From Raoultibacter phocaeensis (GTDB lineage: Bacteria > Actinomycetota > Coriobacteriia > Coriobacteriales > Eggerthellaceae), in contig NZ_CABDUX010000001.1 in assembly GCF_901411515.1 (NCBI RefSeq), positions 186,001 to 250,000 on the forward strand: 64,000 bases of DNA. Reading direction: 5' to 3'. Within the stretch, counting starts at the first letter, position 1. Each line of letters starts with the position of its first letter. The notes under the pieces were generated by a model. That model saw only the letters and a program-made list of their open reading frames with translations. It had not been told where the DNA came from and searched no databases. A program made the translations under genes and the position numbers. Positions 15,863 to 25,051 of the stretch are shown piece after piece.

Positions 15863-17704
15863 ATGGCAGGCTCGAAAACACGCTACATACCCGCACTCGA
15901 CGGTCTGCGGGCCTTCGCGGTTCTCGCGGTTATCGCCTACCACATGAACTTCTCATGGGCGAAGGGCGGTCTCCTCGGCGTCACGGTATTCTTCGTGTTG
16001 TCAGGCTACTTGATCACCGGGCTGCTCGTCACCGAATGGACTCAGACGAACACCATCGATCTCAAAAACTTCTGGTTGCGCCGCATCCGCAGGCTCGTGC
16101 CCGCCATCGTATTCGTCCTTGTGGTCACAGCCGCCCTCTGTACGCTCTTCAACCACGAGCTCCTCACGAAAATGCGCCCCGACATCCCCCCTGCGCTCCT
16201 GTTTTTCAGCAACTGGTGGTATATATTCCAAGACCTCTCGTACTTCGATGCGCTCGGCGCGCCTTCGCCGCTCAATCATTTCTGGTCGCTTGCCATCGAA
16301 GAGCAGTTTTACCTCGTATGGCCCCCTCTTTTGCTGATCGCATTCAAAATGGGTGCGAAGCGGCCGCTGCTCAGGCGCATCGCCGTCGTTCTTGCCGCCG
16401 CCTCGGCGCTCGCCATGGCACTTCTCTACAATCCCCTGGCCGACCCGAGCCGCGTCTACTACGGAACCGATACGCGCGCCTTCTCGCTCCTTATCGGCGC
16501 ATGGCTTGCGTTCAAAACGCCCGCAAGCCGCGTAGGCACCAAAAGCGCGCGCTTGAGCAAACGCGCACGCATGGTTATGGACGGCGTCGGGATCGCGTCT
16601 CTTGCGGGACTCGTACTCATGATCGCCCTCGTGGACGGGTTCTCGCCGTTTCTCTACTGGGGAGGACTCGTCATCGCCTCGGTGCTCACCATGATCGTCA
16701 TCGCGGTGATGGCTCACCCCCGAAGCAGACTCGGCTCCTTCGCCGCCCTGACCCCGTTCGTATGGATCGGCAAACGCTCGTACGGCATGTATCTGTGGCA
16801 CTATCCCATCCTGTTGCTTATGAATCCGCAGAGCACCGTCGGCGAACCGAACTACCTGTACCTGCTCTTGCAGCTCGCGATCATATTCGCCGTATCGGCG
16901 TTCTCGTACACGTTTGTCGAGGACCCCATCCGAAAAGGCGCGATCGGCACGCTTGTGAAGAATATCCGCTCCGGGTCCATCAATGTATCCGCGTTCGTAC
17001 AGAAGCGCATCGCGCCGCTTGTCGGCGGAAGCCTGGTCATCGTGCTCGCGCTCGGCGGCATCGCATTCGTTCCGCCCACCTCGGCGGTCGAGGGGCTCGA
17101 CGCCATGAAGGAAGCTTCCGCCCAAAACCGCTCGCCTCTTGTGCAGAAACCCGCAATCGATGTATCGCTTCTGCCCCTCATCGGCACGCGGCATATCGGC
17201 GACGATGTCGAACTGCCGAAGCCTACGCCGGTCGTGAAGAAGCACAGCCCTGTGATGATCGGGGATTCGGTGTCGCTGCGAGTCGTGCCATACTTTGAGG
17301 AAGCATTTCCCAACGGACTTATCGATGCCGAAATCAATCGGCAGTTCTTTGCGGGAAAGGCCGTGTTCGATTCCTATGAGGAAACCCGCGTTGTCGGGAA
17401 AACCGTAGTATTTGCCCTCGGCACCAACGGGCCCGCAAGCGACGATCAAGTTGACGAGCTAGTGGCCGATGTCGGAGAAGACCGTCAGATTTACTTCGTG
17501 AACACCCGGGCACCCGAATCGTGGATCGATGCAACCAATGCGGCGCTTGAGCGCGCGGCGGCGAAGTACGACAACGTACACCTCATCGATTGGGCGTCGA
17601 CGAGCGCCGGGCAGGACCGCTACTTCGACGGCGACGGCACCCACCTTACCGAAGAGGGCGCACAGGTATACACCGCCATGATACAAGCGGCTTTGGAAGG
17701 CTGA
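15863..17704 (+). CDS. OatA-like cell-envelope O-acetyltransferase (acyltransferase-3 plus SGNH domain)
   Basis: A 613-residue protein. The membrane acyltransferase-3 domain spans about residues 5-375 with RYIPALDGLRAFAVL, the H in VIAYHMNF and FWSLAIEEQFYLVWP. After a further helix near residue 395, a C-terminal SGNH hydrolase-like domain shows the GDS block (MIGDSVSLRV), the GTNG block and DGTHLT. This matches OatA-type enzymes that O-acetylate peptidoglycan or other envelope glycans. The ATG at 15863 is used; a TTG three codons earlier is possible. It is divergent from the zinc-efflux operon and has no clear operon partner. Confidence 0.88.
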   Translation: MAGSKTRYIPALDGLRAFAVLAVIAYHMNFSWAKGGLLGVTVFFVLSGYLITGLLVTEWTQTNTIDLKNFWLRRIRRLVPAIVFVLVVTAALCTLFNHELLTKMRPDIPPALLFFSNWWYIFQDLSYFDALGAPSPLNHFWSLAIEEQFYLVWPPLLLIAFKMGAKRPLLRRIAVVLAAASALAMALLYNPLADPSRVYYGTDTRAFSLLIGAWLAFKTPASRVGTKSARLSKRARMVMDGVGIASLAGLVLMIALVDGFSPFLYWGGLVIASVLTMIVIAVMAHPRSRLGSFAALTPFVWIGKRSYGMYLWHYPILLLMNPQSTVGEPNYLYLLLQLAIIFAVSAFSYTFVEDPIRKGAIGTLVKNIRSGSINVSAFVQKRIAPLVGGSLVIVLALGGIAFVPPTSAVEGLDAMKEASAQNRSPLVQKPAIDVSLLPLIGTRHIGDDVELPKPTPVVKKHSPVMIGDSVSLRVVPYFEEAFPNGLIDAEINRQFFAGKAVFDSYEETRVVGKTVVFALGTNGPASDDQVDELVADVGEDRQIYFVNTRAPESWIDATNAALERAAAKYDNVHLIDWASTSAGQDRYFDGDGTHLTEEGAQVYTAMIQAALEG

Positions 17705-18045
17705 GGCGAAGCGAACCTTCGGCATCCGTCAGTACTCGATGTGTCCGCGTGCGTGGGCACTCGATCGTTTCCGCATCACCGCAAGGCACGCTGCCAACCT
17801 TGCCGGAGCACTATCTCCATCAGGCAAAACAACCCTCACCCACCCCGTCTTACCGACGAATCACATCGCTGGTATGAGCCTGCATTCGCGGTTTTTCCCA
17901 CAATGACCCGTTCCGTTTGATTGCGCCGCATCCCGTCCGCATCCATGATGCACCCAAGCCCGCATGGGGATCGGCCAACCGAGGCAAACGCAACAGCCGT
18001 CCGCATGCATCGCACACGGCACGTGAGACGAGAGGATGTGGGAAC
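17705..18045. other. Gene-free region before the second molybdopterin operon
   Basis: These 341 bases carry no convincing gene. There is no strong sigma-70 promoter and no clear palindrome. The last 20 bases hold the AGAGGATGTGGGAAC ribosome site of the next gene. The control region for the operon at 18046-21663 must lie here. Confidence 0.5.
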
Positions 18046-20289
18046 ATGGAAGACAAAGGCTTTGAGCTCGTAGCGCATGAAAAACCATGGCAACACGAGG
18101 AAGACGGCCTCAAGGTTACGCGCGGCAGCGCTTGGACGGGTCCGGGATGCCATATCGGCTGCGGCGTTTTGCTCTACACCGACGAGAACGATACGCTCGT
18201 CAAGGTCGAGGGCGACCCCGAAAACCCCTTCAACGAAGGACGCCTCTGTCCGCGGTGCCTCGCCCTACCTGAATGCACCAATCACGACGACCGCCTGAAG
18301 TATCCCCTAAAACGCGCCCGCGCAGACCGCGGCAAGAATACGTGGGAGCGCATCAGCTGGGATGAGGCGTTCGACACCATCGCCAAAAAGTTCATCGAGA
18401 TCCGCGAAGAGTTCGGTCCCGAGCGCGTTGCGTTCTACCAGGGCACCGGCCGCGACATCGCCGCCTGGATCACGCGGCTTGCCTGGTCGTACGGAAGCCC
18501 CAACTACCTGTTCGGCATGAGCGGCATGTCGTGCTACCTCCCCCGCGTAGCCGGCTGCTTCGCCACCACCGGCGCGTTCTGGCTCGGCGACTACTCGCAG
18601 CAGTTCGCCCAGCGCTACGAGGATCCGCGTTGGAAGCTTCCCGAGGTCATTATGCTCTGGGGCAACAACCCCATCGTCTCGAATTCGGACGGGCTCTACG
18701 GCCACTGGATCGTCGACTGTATGAAGATGGGGTCGAAGATCATCACCGTCGATCCGCGCCGCACGTGGCTCTCAAGCAAAGCCGAGCACTTCTGCCAGCT
18801 GCGCCCGGGAACCGACGCTGCGCTTGCCATGGGCATGCTCAACGTGATCATGAACGAAGATATCTACGACCATGATTTCGTCGATCGCTGGTGCTACGGC
18901 TTCGATGAGTTGAAAGAGCGCGTTGCCGAGTTCACGCCCGAGAAAGTCGAGGAGATCACCTGGGTTCCCGCCGATGAGATCATCGGAGCAGCACGCACGT
19001 TTGCGAACGCTGAAAACGCCATCATGCAGTGGGGCCTCGCCATCGATACTACGAAAGAAGCGCTGCCCGCCTGCCAGGCAATCTCGGCGCTGTTCGAGAT
19101 CACCGGTAACATCGACAACCCGGGCGGCATGATCGCCCCGCCCTCCATCCTGTACTATGCTGGCGGCTGGGGCAACGAGCTGCTCGACCCCGAAATCGCC
19201 AAGAAACGCATCGGTCTCGACAAGTACGCGCTTCTGAACTTCGGGTTCCAAGTGGCATCGACCGACGAGATGATCAAAACGTTTGAGACCGGCCAGCCCT
19301 ACGAGATGAAAGCCGCTTGGCTGCAAACCACGAACTTCCTCGCCTGCACCGCCCCCGATACCGAACGCACCATGGCTGCGTGGCAGAAGCTCGACTTCAT
19401 CGTCGTCACCGACCTGTTCATGACGCCGACCGCTATGGCTCTGGCCGATATCGTGCTTCCCGCCTGCACCTATCCTGAACGCGACGGTCTGCGCGTGGGC
19501 GACGGCGTCCAGCGTGGCGAGGTCATCAACAAAGTAACGCAGATCGGCGAGTGCAAATCGGACATGGAGATCAATCTCGAACTCGGCAAGCGCCTGAACC
19601 CCGACGCATGGCCGTGGGACGATGTCGACGAGATGTTCTCCTTCATCCTTAAAGATGCGGGCGTCGGCATGGACTTCCACGAGCTGCAGGAAAACGCCCC
19701 GGCTTATATCCCCTTCGAATACCATAAGTACGAAAAGGGACTGCTTCGCGCCGACGGGCAACCCGGTTTCGACACGCCGTCCGGCCGCATCGAACTGTGG
19801 AGCAACTTCTACAACAACGCGGGCCTCGATCCGCTGCCCTACTTCGAAGAACCCACCCCCGGCCCGACCGCAACGCCCGAACTGCTCGACGAGTATCCGC
19901 TTGTGCTCACCACCGGCGCCCGCAACTTCACGCTCTTCCATTCCGAGAACCGCCAAGTGCCGCATCTGCGTGCCGTCCATCCCGACCCCATCGTGCAGAT
20001 GAACCCGGCAACCGCCGCCCGCTTCGGACTCGAGGACAAAGATTGGGTCTGGGTCGAAAACGCCCGCGGGCGCTGCAAGAGGCGCCTCGAGGTCACGCCC
20101 ATCGTCAACGAGATGACCGTCTCGACCGACCACGGCTGGTGGTATCCCGAAGCGGATCCCGAGAACCTGTTCGACGTGAGGGATCTGAACGTGAACAACC
20201 TGTTCCAGTACATTCCCGGCAAAGCCGGATTCGGATGCAATTACAAGACGCTACTCTGCAAGGTTTACAAAATCGAGGAAGGGGAATAG
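18046..20289 (+). CDS. Cytoplasmic molybdopterin-dependent reductase, acetylene-hydratase/catechol-dehydroxylase-like
   Basis: A 747-residue Mo/W-bis-MGD enzyme without signal peptide, so cytoplasmic. The usual first cluster cysteine is replaced: the region reads GPGCHIGCG (C35, C39) and GRLCPRC (C68, C71), so C71 may take the missing place. C163 in GMSCYLP, after SPNY, is the likely Mo ligand. The segment FVDRWCYGFDELKERV and the late DHGWWYPE block resemble acetylene hydratase and the catechol/pyrogallol-type enzymes of this superfamily. The ferredoxin gene starts two bases after its stop. A reductive role on a small, probably aromatic substrate is inferred; the true substrate is unknown. 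Confidence 0.88.
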   Translation: MEDKGFELVAHEKPWQHEEDGLKVTRGSAWTGPGCHIGCGVLLYTDENDTLVKVEGDPENPFNEGRLCPRCLALPECTNHDDRLKYPLKRARADRGKNTWERISWDEAFDTIAKKFIEIREEFGPERVAFYQGTGRDIAAWITRLAWSYGSPNYLFGMSGMSCYLPRVAGCFATTGAFWLGDYSQQFAQRYEDPRWKLPEVIMLWGNNPIVSNSDGLYGHWIVDCMKMGSKIITVDPRRTWLSSKAEHFCQLRPGTDAALAMGMLNVIMNEDIYDHDFVDRWCYGFDELKERVAEFTPEKVEEITWVPADEIIGAARTFANAENAIMQWGLAIDTTKEALPACQAISALFEITGNIDNPGGMIAPPSILYYAGGWGNELLDPEIAKKRIGLDKYALLNFGFQVASTDEMIKTFETGQPYEMKAAWLQTTNFLACTAPDTERTMAAWQKLDFIVVTDLFMTPTAMALADIVLPACTYPERDGLRVGDGVQRGEVINKVTQIGECKSDMEINLELGKRLNPDAWPWDDVDEMFSFILKDAGVGMDFHELQENAPAYIPFEYHKYEKGLLRADGQPGFDTPSGRIELWSNFYNNAGLDPLPYFEEPTPGPTATPELLDEYPLVLTTGARNFTLFHSENRQVPHLRAVHPDPIVQMNPATAARFGLEDKDWVWVENARGRCKRRLEVTPIVNEMTVSTDHGWWYPEADPENLFDVRDLNVNNLFQYIPGKAGFGCNYKTLLCKVYKIEEGE

Positions 20290-20291
20290 CC

Positions 20292-20624
20292 ATGGCCCGC
20301 TATGGAATACTGGTTGATTACGAATGGTGCTCCGGATGCCATACCTGCGAAGTCGCCTGCCAGATGGAACACGGACTGCCGACCGACCGCTTCGGTGCGA
20401 AACTGTTCGAGCTCGGTCCGTGGCAGATCGAAGGCAAGGAGTGGCAGCACGCGAACATTCCGTTGTTCAGCAAGGAATGCAATCTGTGCCAGGAGCGCAC
20501 CGAGAAGGATAAGCTTCCCGCATGCGTAGCCCACTGTCAGGCTCGATGCCTCACCTACGGACCGGTCGCAGAGCTGGCGGCGGAGCTTGAGAAGAAGCCT
20601 CAGCAGCTGCTCATCGTACCGTAA
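20292..20624 (+). CDS. Two-cluster ferredoxin partner of the cytoplasmic reductase
   Basis: A 110-residue soluble protein. The first cluster is CSGCHTCEVACQ (residues 13-24). The second comes from CNLC plus CVAHCQARC, with one extra Cys. There is no signal peptide and no membrane helix, in contrast to the anchored four-cluster subunit at 9570-10394. Start ATG 20292, two bases after the reductase stop, so the pair is translationally linked. It should carry electrons from a cytoplasmic donor to the reductase. The same small-subunit layout occurs in cytoplasmic dehydroxylase-type enzymes of Gordonibacter, from family knowledge. Confidence 0.88.
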   Translation: MARYGILVDYEWCSGCHTCEVACQMEHGLPTDRFGAKLFELGPWQIEGKEWQHANIPLFSKECNLCQERTEKDKLPACVAHCQARCLTYGPVAELAAELEKKPQQLLIVP

Positions 20625-20637
20625 CGATTTTCGCCTC

Positions 20638-20672
20638 GCTGCGGCGGCCCTGGCTTTCTCGACCGCCGCAGC
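20638..20672 (+). promoter_or_regulatory. Strong hairpin between ferredoxin and SpoVA-like genes
   Basis: GCTGCGGCGG and CCGCCGCAGC form a perfect 10-base stem with a 15-base loop. No T-run follows, so it is more likely a processing or partial-termination element lowering expression of the downstream membrane genes than a full terminator. Confidence 0.5.
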
Positions 20673-20693
20673 CCTATGATTGGGGGTATGCAG

Positions 20694-21083
20694 ATGGACT
20701 CGCTCAAAGCCTTGCTGGGTTCGTTCGTCGTCGGAGGAATCCTCGCAATGGTCGGTCAGGCATTCATGAGCCTTGCCGTTGCCGTTTTAGGGCCCGACTC
20801 CTTTTTCCTTGCCGCGGCAACGCTCGTTGGCGTCGGGCTCGTCGGCGCGATTCTGTTCGTCTTCGGGATCTACCAGAAAATCGAGCAGGTAGGCGGCTTC
20901 GGAGCGGCGCTGCCGTTCTCGGGGCTCGCGGCAGCAGTCGCAGGGTGCGTCGTGCGCGCAAAGGAAGGCGGGGCGCCCATGGCCACCTCGATGCTCGCCG
21001 GGGCCAAGCTTGCGGCCTGGGTACTCGGCGCAGGTTCGCTCATCGTCGTCATCATCGCCGTCATCGCATTCTTCATCGGTTAG
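20694..21083 (+). CDS. SpoVA-family (SpoVAC/SpoVAE-like) membrane protein
   Basis: A 129-residue protein with four hydrophobic helices. The start SFVVGGILAMVGQ fits the FxxGGxxxxxGQ block at the N-terminus of SpoVAC and SpoVAE, and GGFGAALPFSGLA fits their later G-rich loop (GAGATVPLTGF-like). In spore formers SpoVA proteins form the dipicolinic acid channel. Here it sits in a reductase operon of a lineage not known to form spores. I chose the ATG at 20694 because TGGGGG lies seven bases before it; 20688 and 20676 are in-frame alternatives. Import of a small aromatic carboxylate is a possible role, by analogy only. Confidence 0.65.
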   Translation: MDSLKALLGSFVVGGILAMVGQAFMSLAVAVLGPDSFFLAAATLVGVGLVGAILFVFGIYQKIEQVGGFGAALPFSGLAAAVAGCVVRAKEGGAPMATSMLAGAKLAAWVLGAGSLIVVIIAVIAFFIG

Positions 21084-21091
21084 GAGCAGCT

Positions 21092-21430
21092 ATGGAATTC
21101 ATCAATGCGTTTCTGATCGGCGGAACAACCTGTCTGGTGTTCCAAGCCATCATGATGGCAACCAAGCTCGAACCGCCCAAGTTGCTCATCTTCGGCTTGG
21201 GGCTCGGCGGCCTGCTCTCCGCATTCGGCATCATGGGAGCGCTCCTCTCGTTCAACACCGCAGGCATGCTCATCATGGCCGTCGGCGCGGGAGATGCGGT
21301 GTTCGGCGCTACTACGTTGGCCCTCATGGGCGATTGGAGCATGGTCGCGCTCGTACTCGGCATATTCGCTGCCCTTATCCTGCTCGGCGTAGCCGCTGGA
21401 TGGATCTATTGCAAGAAAAACAAGCTGTAA
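21092..21430 (+). CDS. SpoVAE-like membrane protein
   Basis: A 112-residue protein with four helices and a basic KKNKL end. The N-terminal FINAFLIGGTTCLVFQ followed by TKLEPPKLLIFGLGLG closely follows the SpoVAE pattern (AFLxGGxxCxxxQ, TKLTPARILV). The later glycine loop is less conserved. Eight bases separate it from the previous SpoVA-like gene, with TAGGAG as ribosome site, so the two are probably made together as a hetero-oligomer. Function in this operon is unknown; transport of the reductase substrate or product is the best inference. Confidence 0.65.
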   Translation: MEFINAFLIGGTTCLVFQAIMMATKLEPPKLLIFGLGLGGLLSAFGIMGALLSFNTAGMLIMAVGAGDAVFGATTLALMGDWSMVALVLGIFAALILLGVAAGWIYCKKNKL

Positions 21431-21471
21431 GCGTCGCGATCACTACCGACCCTATACGGAAGGAAGATTCG

Positions 21472-21663
21472 ATGTGCGGGTATGCATGCATGAATTGCGG
21501 ACGCTGCGGTAAAAAGCCTGCACGCCCGCAAGCGGGAGTCGAATCGGTTCCGGGTTATTGCACAGCATGCGGGCATCTGAACGGACCGACCTCCGTCCGA
21601 TGCAAAGCCTGCGGCGCTGGCCTCAAACAAGCAGACTCCGCCCGTCGAAGCGGCAAACCATAG
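21472..21663 (+). CDS. Small cysteine-rich double zinc-ribbon protein
   Basis: A 63-residue protein with a good ribosome site (GGAAGGAAG, six bases upstream). Cysteines come as C2, C6, C9, C12 at the start (MCGYACMNCGRCGKK), then CTACG and CKACGAG, the latter pair forming a classical zinc ribbon. No family name is known to me. It is the last gene of the operon that starts with the cytoplasmic reductase. It could be a metal-binding accessory or assembly factor. Confidence 0.65.
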   Translation: MCGYACMNCGRCGKKPARPQAGVESVPGYCTACGHLNGPTSVRCKACGAGLKQADSARRSGKP

Positions 21664-21834
21664 CGCTTGTCGACATGGTTCGAACAAGGAGGTTCGGGTG
21701 TCCGAGTCTCCTTGTTCGGCGTCAACGATACTCCCGATTCTTTGAGATTTCGGTACATCCGCGTGCGAAAAGACCGTCTCGAAACCATTCGGTAGTATCA
21801 TAAAGGAGTCGGACGAACGTACTCAGGGGGTCGC

Positions 21835-23361
21835 GTGGCAGAAAACGACAGCAGCCGAAACGAAGCGCGAGATAATCGCGACGCGGTGGCTCGCGAAGAG
21901 CAGGCGGGGGCGAGATCCGGAGATGCGCCGTTGTATTTTACGCCGAAGTTCTTAGCGGGTTTTCTTGCTGTTGCTCTGTACTGGGCCTGGATATTCTCGA
22001 CGTACTTTACCGACATCCTCATGATTCCGCTCGTCGGAACCGACGCACCCGATTTGCTGCTCAAGGGAGCGGGCCTCGCCGGAGCGGCGCTGTTTCTTTT
22101 TCTCGCGTACCGAACCCATGCCTGGTTTGCGCACGGCAACAGACGCATCGCCTTGAAGCTGCTTCCCCTCACCTGCGGGCTTGCCGCCTGCATTCCCGCA
22201 CTCGTCACCCTCGTCTCGGGATTCGGGCCATGGCCTTTGTCCGCGATCGCGCTGTGGCTGCTCATGGGATGCGGAACTGCCGCCGCACTCGTGCAGCTCG
22301 GCACGCTCATCACCCGTATCGACGGAGACAGCCTCCCGCTTGCGGTTGCCGTCGGTACGATTCTCGCTGGCATCCTGTACCTTGCTGTCGCGAACATGCA
22401 GGGCGTTGCAGCCATCATCGCCATCGCAGCGCTCGCCTGCTGCACGGGTGCCTTACTTTGGGCAGCACCGAAACTCTGCGCTTCCCCGGAAGACGATGCG
22501 CGCCAAACCCGCACCTCCGGCGCTTCGCGGGCGTTCAAGCAGCTTTCGCTCGAACTGTTCTTCTTCTCGGTCGTATTCGGACTTGCCCTGTGCATCGGCG
22601 TATCGTTTTCGCTTCACAACCAAGGACAGGGTTTCGTCTGGATAGCGCTTGGGCTTCCCGGCGTTTTCCTGCTTGTGTACTGTACGGTTATCAACCGACA
22701 TCTCGGGCTTGCCACCATGTCACGCGTGCTGCTCTCCTGCATCGCCGCCATTTTGCTGCCCCTCCCGTTTCTCGACACGTTTTGGCGCATCGTATGCTGC
22801 TCGCTTCTGATCTTCGGCTTCACCTGCTACGACATGCTCAGTTTCAGTGCGCTCGCAAGCATTATCCGGGCCGAATCGCTGAGTCCTGCCAAGTACTTTG
22901 TCCTGGGAAGGTTCGCCAACGCCATCGGGGTAGTCATCGGCTGGGTGGTAGGCTCGATCGTGCTTCTTGCAAGCGATTTCGGAGATGCTGTCTTTACCAC
23001 GGCATGTTTGAGCTGCGTGTTTCTTCTCGTCGTCATACTCACGTTCGTCCGCTGGCCCGATTACACGGCAAGCCGGATCGAAGACGACCGCAAGAATTAC
23101 TGGAAGCAGAGCATTCTCGAGATCGCAGAAGAAGCCGATCTCTCGCCGCGCGAAACCGAAGTCCTCGAACTGCTCTCGCGGGGAAGGGATACCGACTACA
23201 TCCACGATGCCCTGTTCATATCGTCGCACACGGTGAAGACCCATTGTTATCACCTGTACAAGAAGCTCGACGTCCATTCCCAACAGGAGATCATCACGCT
23301 CATCGAACAGCGCGCCAACGAAAAGCGTCTGCTTGTTAAGAAGGCGCCGGTCAACGGCTGA
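21835..23361 (+). CDS. LuxR-family regulator with ~12-TM N-terminal sensor domain
   Basis: A 508-residue protein with a GTG start (AGGGGGTCGC before it). After a 40-residue charged, probably disordered N-terminus come about 12 hydrophobic helices (about 45-410). The C-terminal LuxR helix-turn-helix is at about 432-495 (DLSPRETEVLELLSRGRD, SSHTVKTHCYHLYKKLDVHS). It lies on the same strand 171 bases after the cytoplasmic reductase operon and is its probable regulator. Binding site and ligand are unknown. Confidence 0.85.
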   Translation: MAENDSSRNEARDNRDAVAREEQAGARSGDAPLYFTPKFLAGFLAVALYWAWIFSTYFTDILMIPLVGTDAPDLLLKGAGLAGAALFLFLAYRTHAWFAHGNRRIALKLLPLTCGLAACIPALVTLVSGFGPWPLSAIALWLLMGCGTAAALVQLGTLITRIDGDSLPLAVAVGTILAGILYLAVANMQGVAAIIAIAALACCTGALLWAAPKLCASPEDDARQTRTSGASRAFKQLSLELFFFSVVFGLALCIGVSFSLHNQGQGFVWIALGLPGVFLLVYCTVINRHLGLATMSRVLLSCIAAILLPLPFLDTFWRIVCCSLLIFGFTCYDMLSFSALASIIRAESLSPAKYFVLGRFANAIGVVIGWVVGSIVLLASDFGDAVFTTACLSCVFLLVVILTFVRWPDYTASRIEDDRKNYWKQSILEIAEEADLSPRETEVLELLSRGRDTDYIHDALFISSHTVKTHCYHLYKKLDVHSQQEIITLIEQRANEKRLLVKKAPVNG

Positions 23362-23450
23362 CGAACGAAGGAGCTTCCGCGGGATCGCTCGCGTCCGCTC
23401 GCCTCCCTCCGCGACCCGCCCCACACGTCGGGCCATCTTTATCGCAAAGA

Positions 23451-23476
23451 AGAAGGGCACCCGCAGGCGCCCTTCT
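23451..23476 (-). terminator. Terminator of rpsA
   Basis: AGAAGGGC and GCCCTTCT form a perfect 8-base stem with a 10-base loop, 25 bases past the rpsA stop on the minus strand, followed by TCTTTGCG. On the plus strand CGTGTTTTG follows, so it may also serve the LuxR gene. Confidence 0.7.
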
Positions 23477-23501
23477 CGTGTTTTGCTAATGTATCTGAAA
23501 G

Positions 23502-24734
23502 CTACTCGGCAGCCGGAGCTTCTGCCTCAGCTTCGGCCTCGGCCTTGGGAGCTTCCTCCGCAGGCTTCTCGGCCTTCTTCTTGGCCGGCTTCTCCTCCAC
23601 AACGACGCTCTCGTCGACTTCGATCTCGAAACCGAGCTCTTCGGCAGCGGCCTTCATCGACAGGGAAATGCGACGACGCTCGGGGTTGATCTCCATGACC
23701 TTGACCTTGACCTCGTCGCCGGCATGCACGACCTGAGCGGGCGAATCGATGTGCTTCAGCGACATTTCGGAGATGTGCACGAGGCCTTCGACGTTCTCGC
23801 CGAGTTCCACGAACGCGCCGAACGGAACGATCTTCGTAACCTTGCCGTCGACGATGGTGCCGAGCGGATAGGCTTCGACGAGCTTGATCCACGGATCCTC
23901 GGTGGTCTGCTTGAGGCCGAGCGAAATGCGCTCGCGTTGCAGATCGACGTCGAGCACCTCGACCTCCACCTCGTCGCCCACTTTGACGACTTCGGAGGGA
24001 TGGTTGACGTGGTTCCACGAAAGCTCGGAGATGTGCACGAGGCCGTCGATTCCGCCGAGGTCGACGAATGCGCCGAAGTCGACGATCGAGGAAACAGTGC
24101 CCTTGAGGCGCATGCCCTTCGTGAGCTTCTCGAGGATCTCGGCGCGCTCGTTCTTGCGGCCCTCCTCCAAAAGCACGCGGCGGGACAGCACGACGTTGTT
24201 GCGGTTGCGGTCCATCTCGATGACGCGAGCCTCGATCTCGGTGCCGAGGTACATGTCGAGATCCTTCACGCGGCGAAGGTCGACAAGCGATGCCGGCAAA
24301 AAGCCGCGCAGGCCGATGTCGAGGATAAGGCCGCCCTTGACGACTTCGATGACCTCGCCGGTAACCACTTCGCCAGCCTTGAACTTATCTTCGACCTGAA
24401 TCCATGCGCGCTCGTACTCGGCACGCTTCTTGGAAAGGATAAGACGTCCGTCTTTGTCTTCCTTCTGCAACACGAGCGCTTCGATCTCGTCGCCGAGGCT
24501 CACGATGTCGGAAGGATCGGCATCTTTGCGAATGGAGAGTTCGCGGGAAGGAATGACGCCCTCGCTCTTGAACCCAATGTCGACGAGCACCTCGTCGTGC
24601 TCGATCTTTACGACCGTACCACCGACCAGATCGCCCTCGTCGAACTCGGTCAGCGTGCCATCGATCATCTGGTTCATCTGATCATCGGAGATGTCGTCGA
24701 ACTCGATAACGGACGTGTTCTTAATTTCGGTCAA
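23502..24734 (-). CDS. rpsA: 30S ribosomal protein S1
   Basis: A 410-residue RNA-binding protein with four S1 domains, beginning near residues 35, 120, 208 and 293. The third and fourth carry the typical [20 protein letters not shown] and [20 protein letters not shown] stretches. The C-terminus is a Lys/Glu/Ala-rich tail. Four domains are the usual number for Gram-positive and actinobacterial S1, against six in proteobacteria. It starts with ATG 24734 (GAAAGGGG about 12 bases upstream) and is transcribed alone. Confidence 0.95.
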   Translation of the reverse strand: MTEIKNTSVIEFDDISDDQMNQMIDGTLTEFDEGDLVGGTVVKIEHDEVLVDIGFKSEGVIPSRELSIRKDADPSDIVSLGDEIEALVLQKEDKDGRLILSKKRAEYERAWIQVEDKFKAGEVVTGEVIEVVKGGLILDIGLRGFLPASLVDLRRVKDLDMYLGTEIEARVIEMDRNRNNVVLSRRVLLEEGRKNERAEILEKLTKGMRLKGTVSSIVDFGAFVDLGGIDGLVHISELSWNHVNHPSEVVKVGDEVEVEVLDVDLQRERISLGLKQTTEDPWIKLVEAYPLGTIVDGKVTKIVPFGAFVELGENVEGLVHISEMSLKHIDSPAQVVHAGDEVKVKVMEINPERRRISLSMKAAAEELGFEIEVDESVVVEEKPAKKKAEKPAEEAPKAEAEAEAEAPAAE

Positions 24735-25051
24735 AACGGACCCCTTTCAAACCTAAAATCGGGGACCCTTCGTCATGATTGCTTGCTACATTCACCATGT
24801 TCGCTTATGCAATGAAGCTTGGCTTGTCACCGTGCTACAAACATGTCTCGGGGGCCTACAGTTTTCACGCCTGCATCGCGTCTTCGATACAAGCTGAATT
24901 AGTATAGCATACGGGATTTCCGACTTCGGTAACGATTCGCCTCGCACGGCGGTATTTCACAAATCGCGCGGAAGACGGCCCGAAGCAAGCCGGATTCGCC
25001 GAAAACCACGGGCGTCATCCAAGCGGGAAGGCGCCTCGAACACCCCATTCG
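24735..25051. other. Intergenic region with the rpsA promoter
   Basis: No gene is visible in these 317 bases. On the minus strand a TATACT -10 element lies at 24901-24906, giving rpsA a leader of about 160 bases. The -35 region is weak. No clear terminator for the preceding surface-protease gene was found. Confidence 0.5.
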
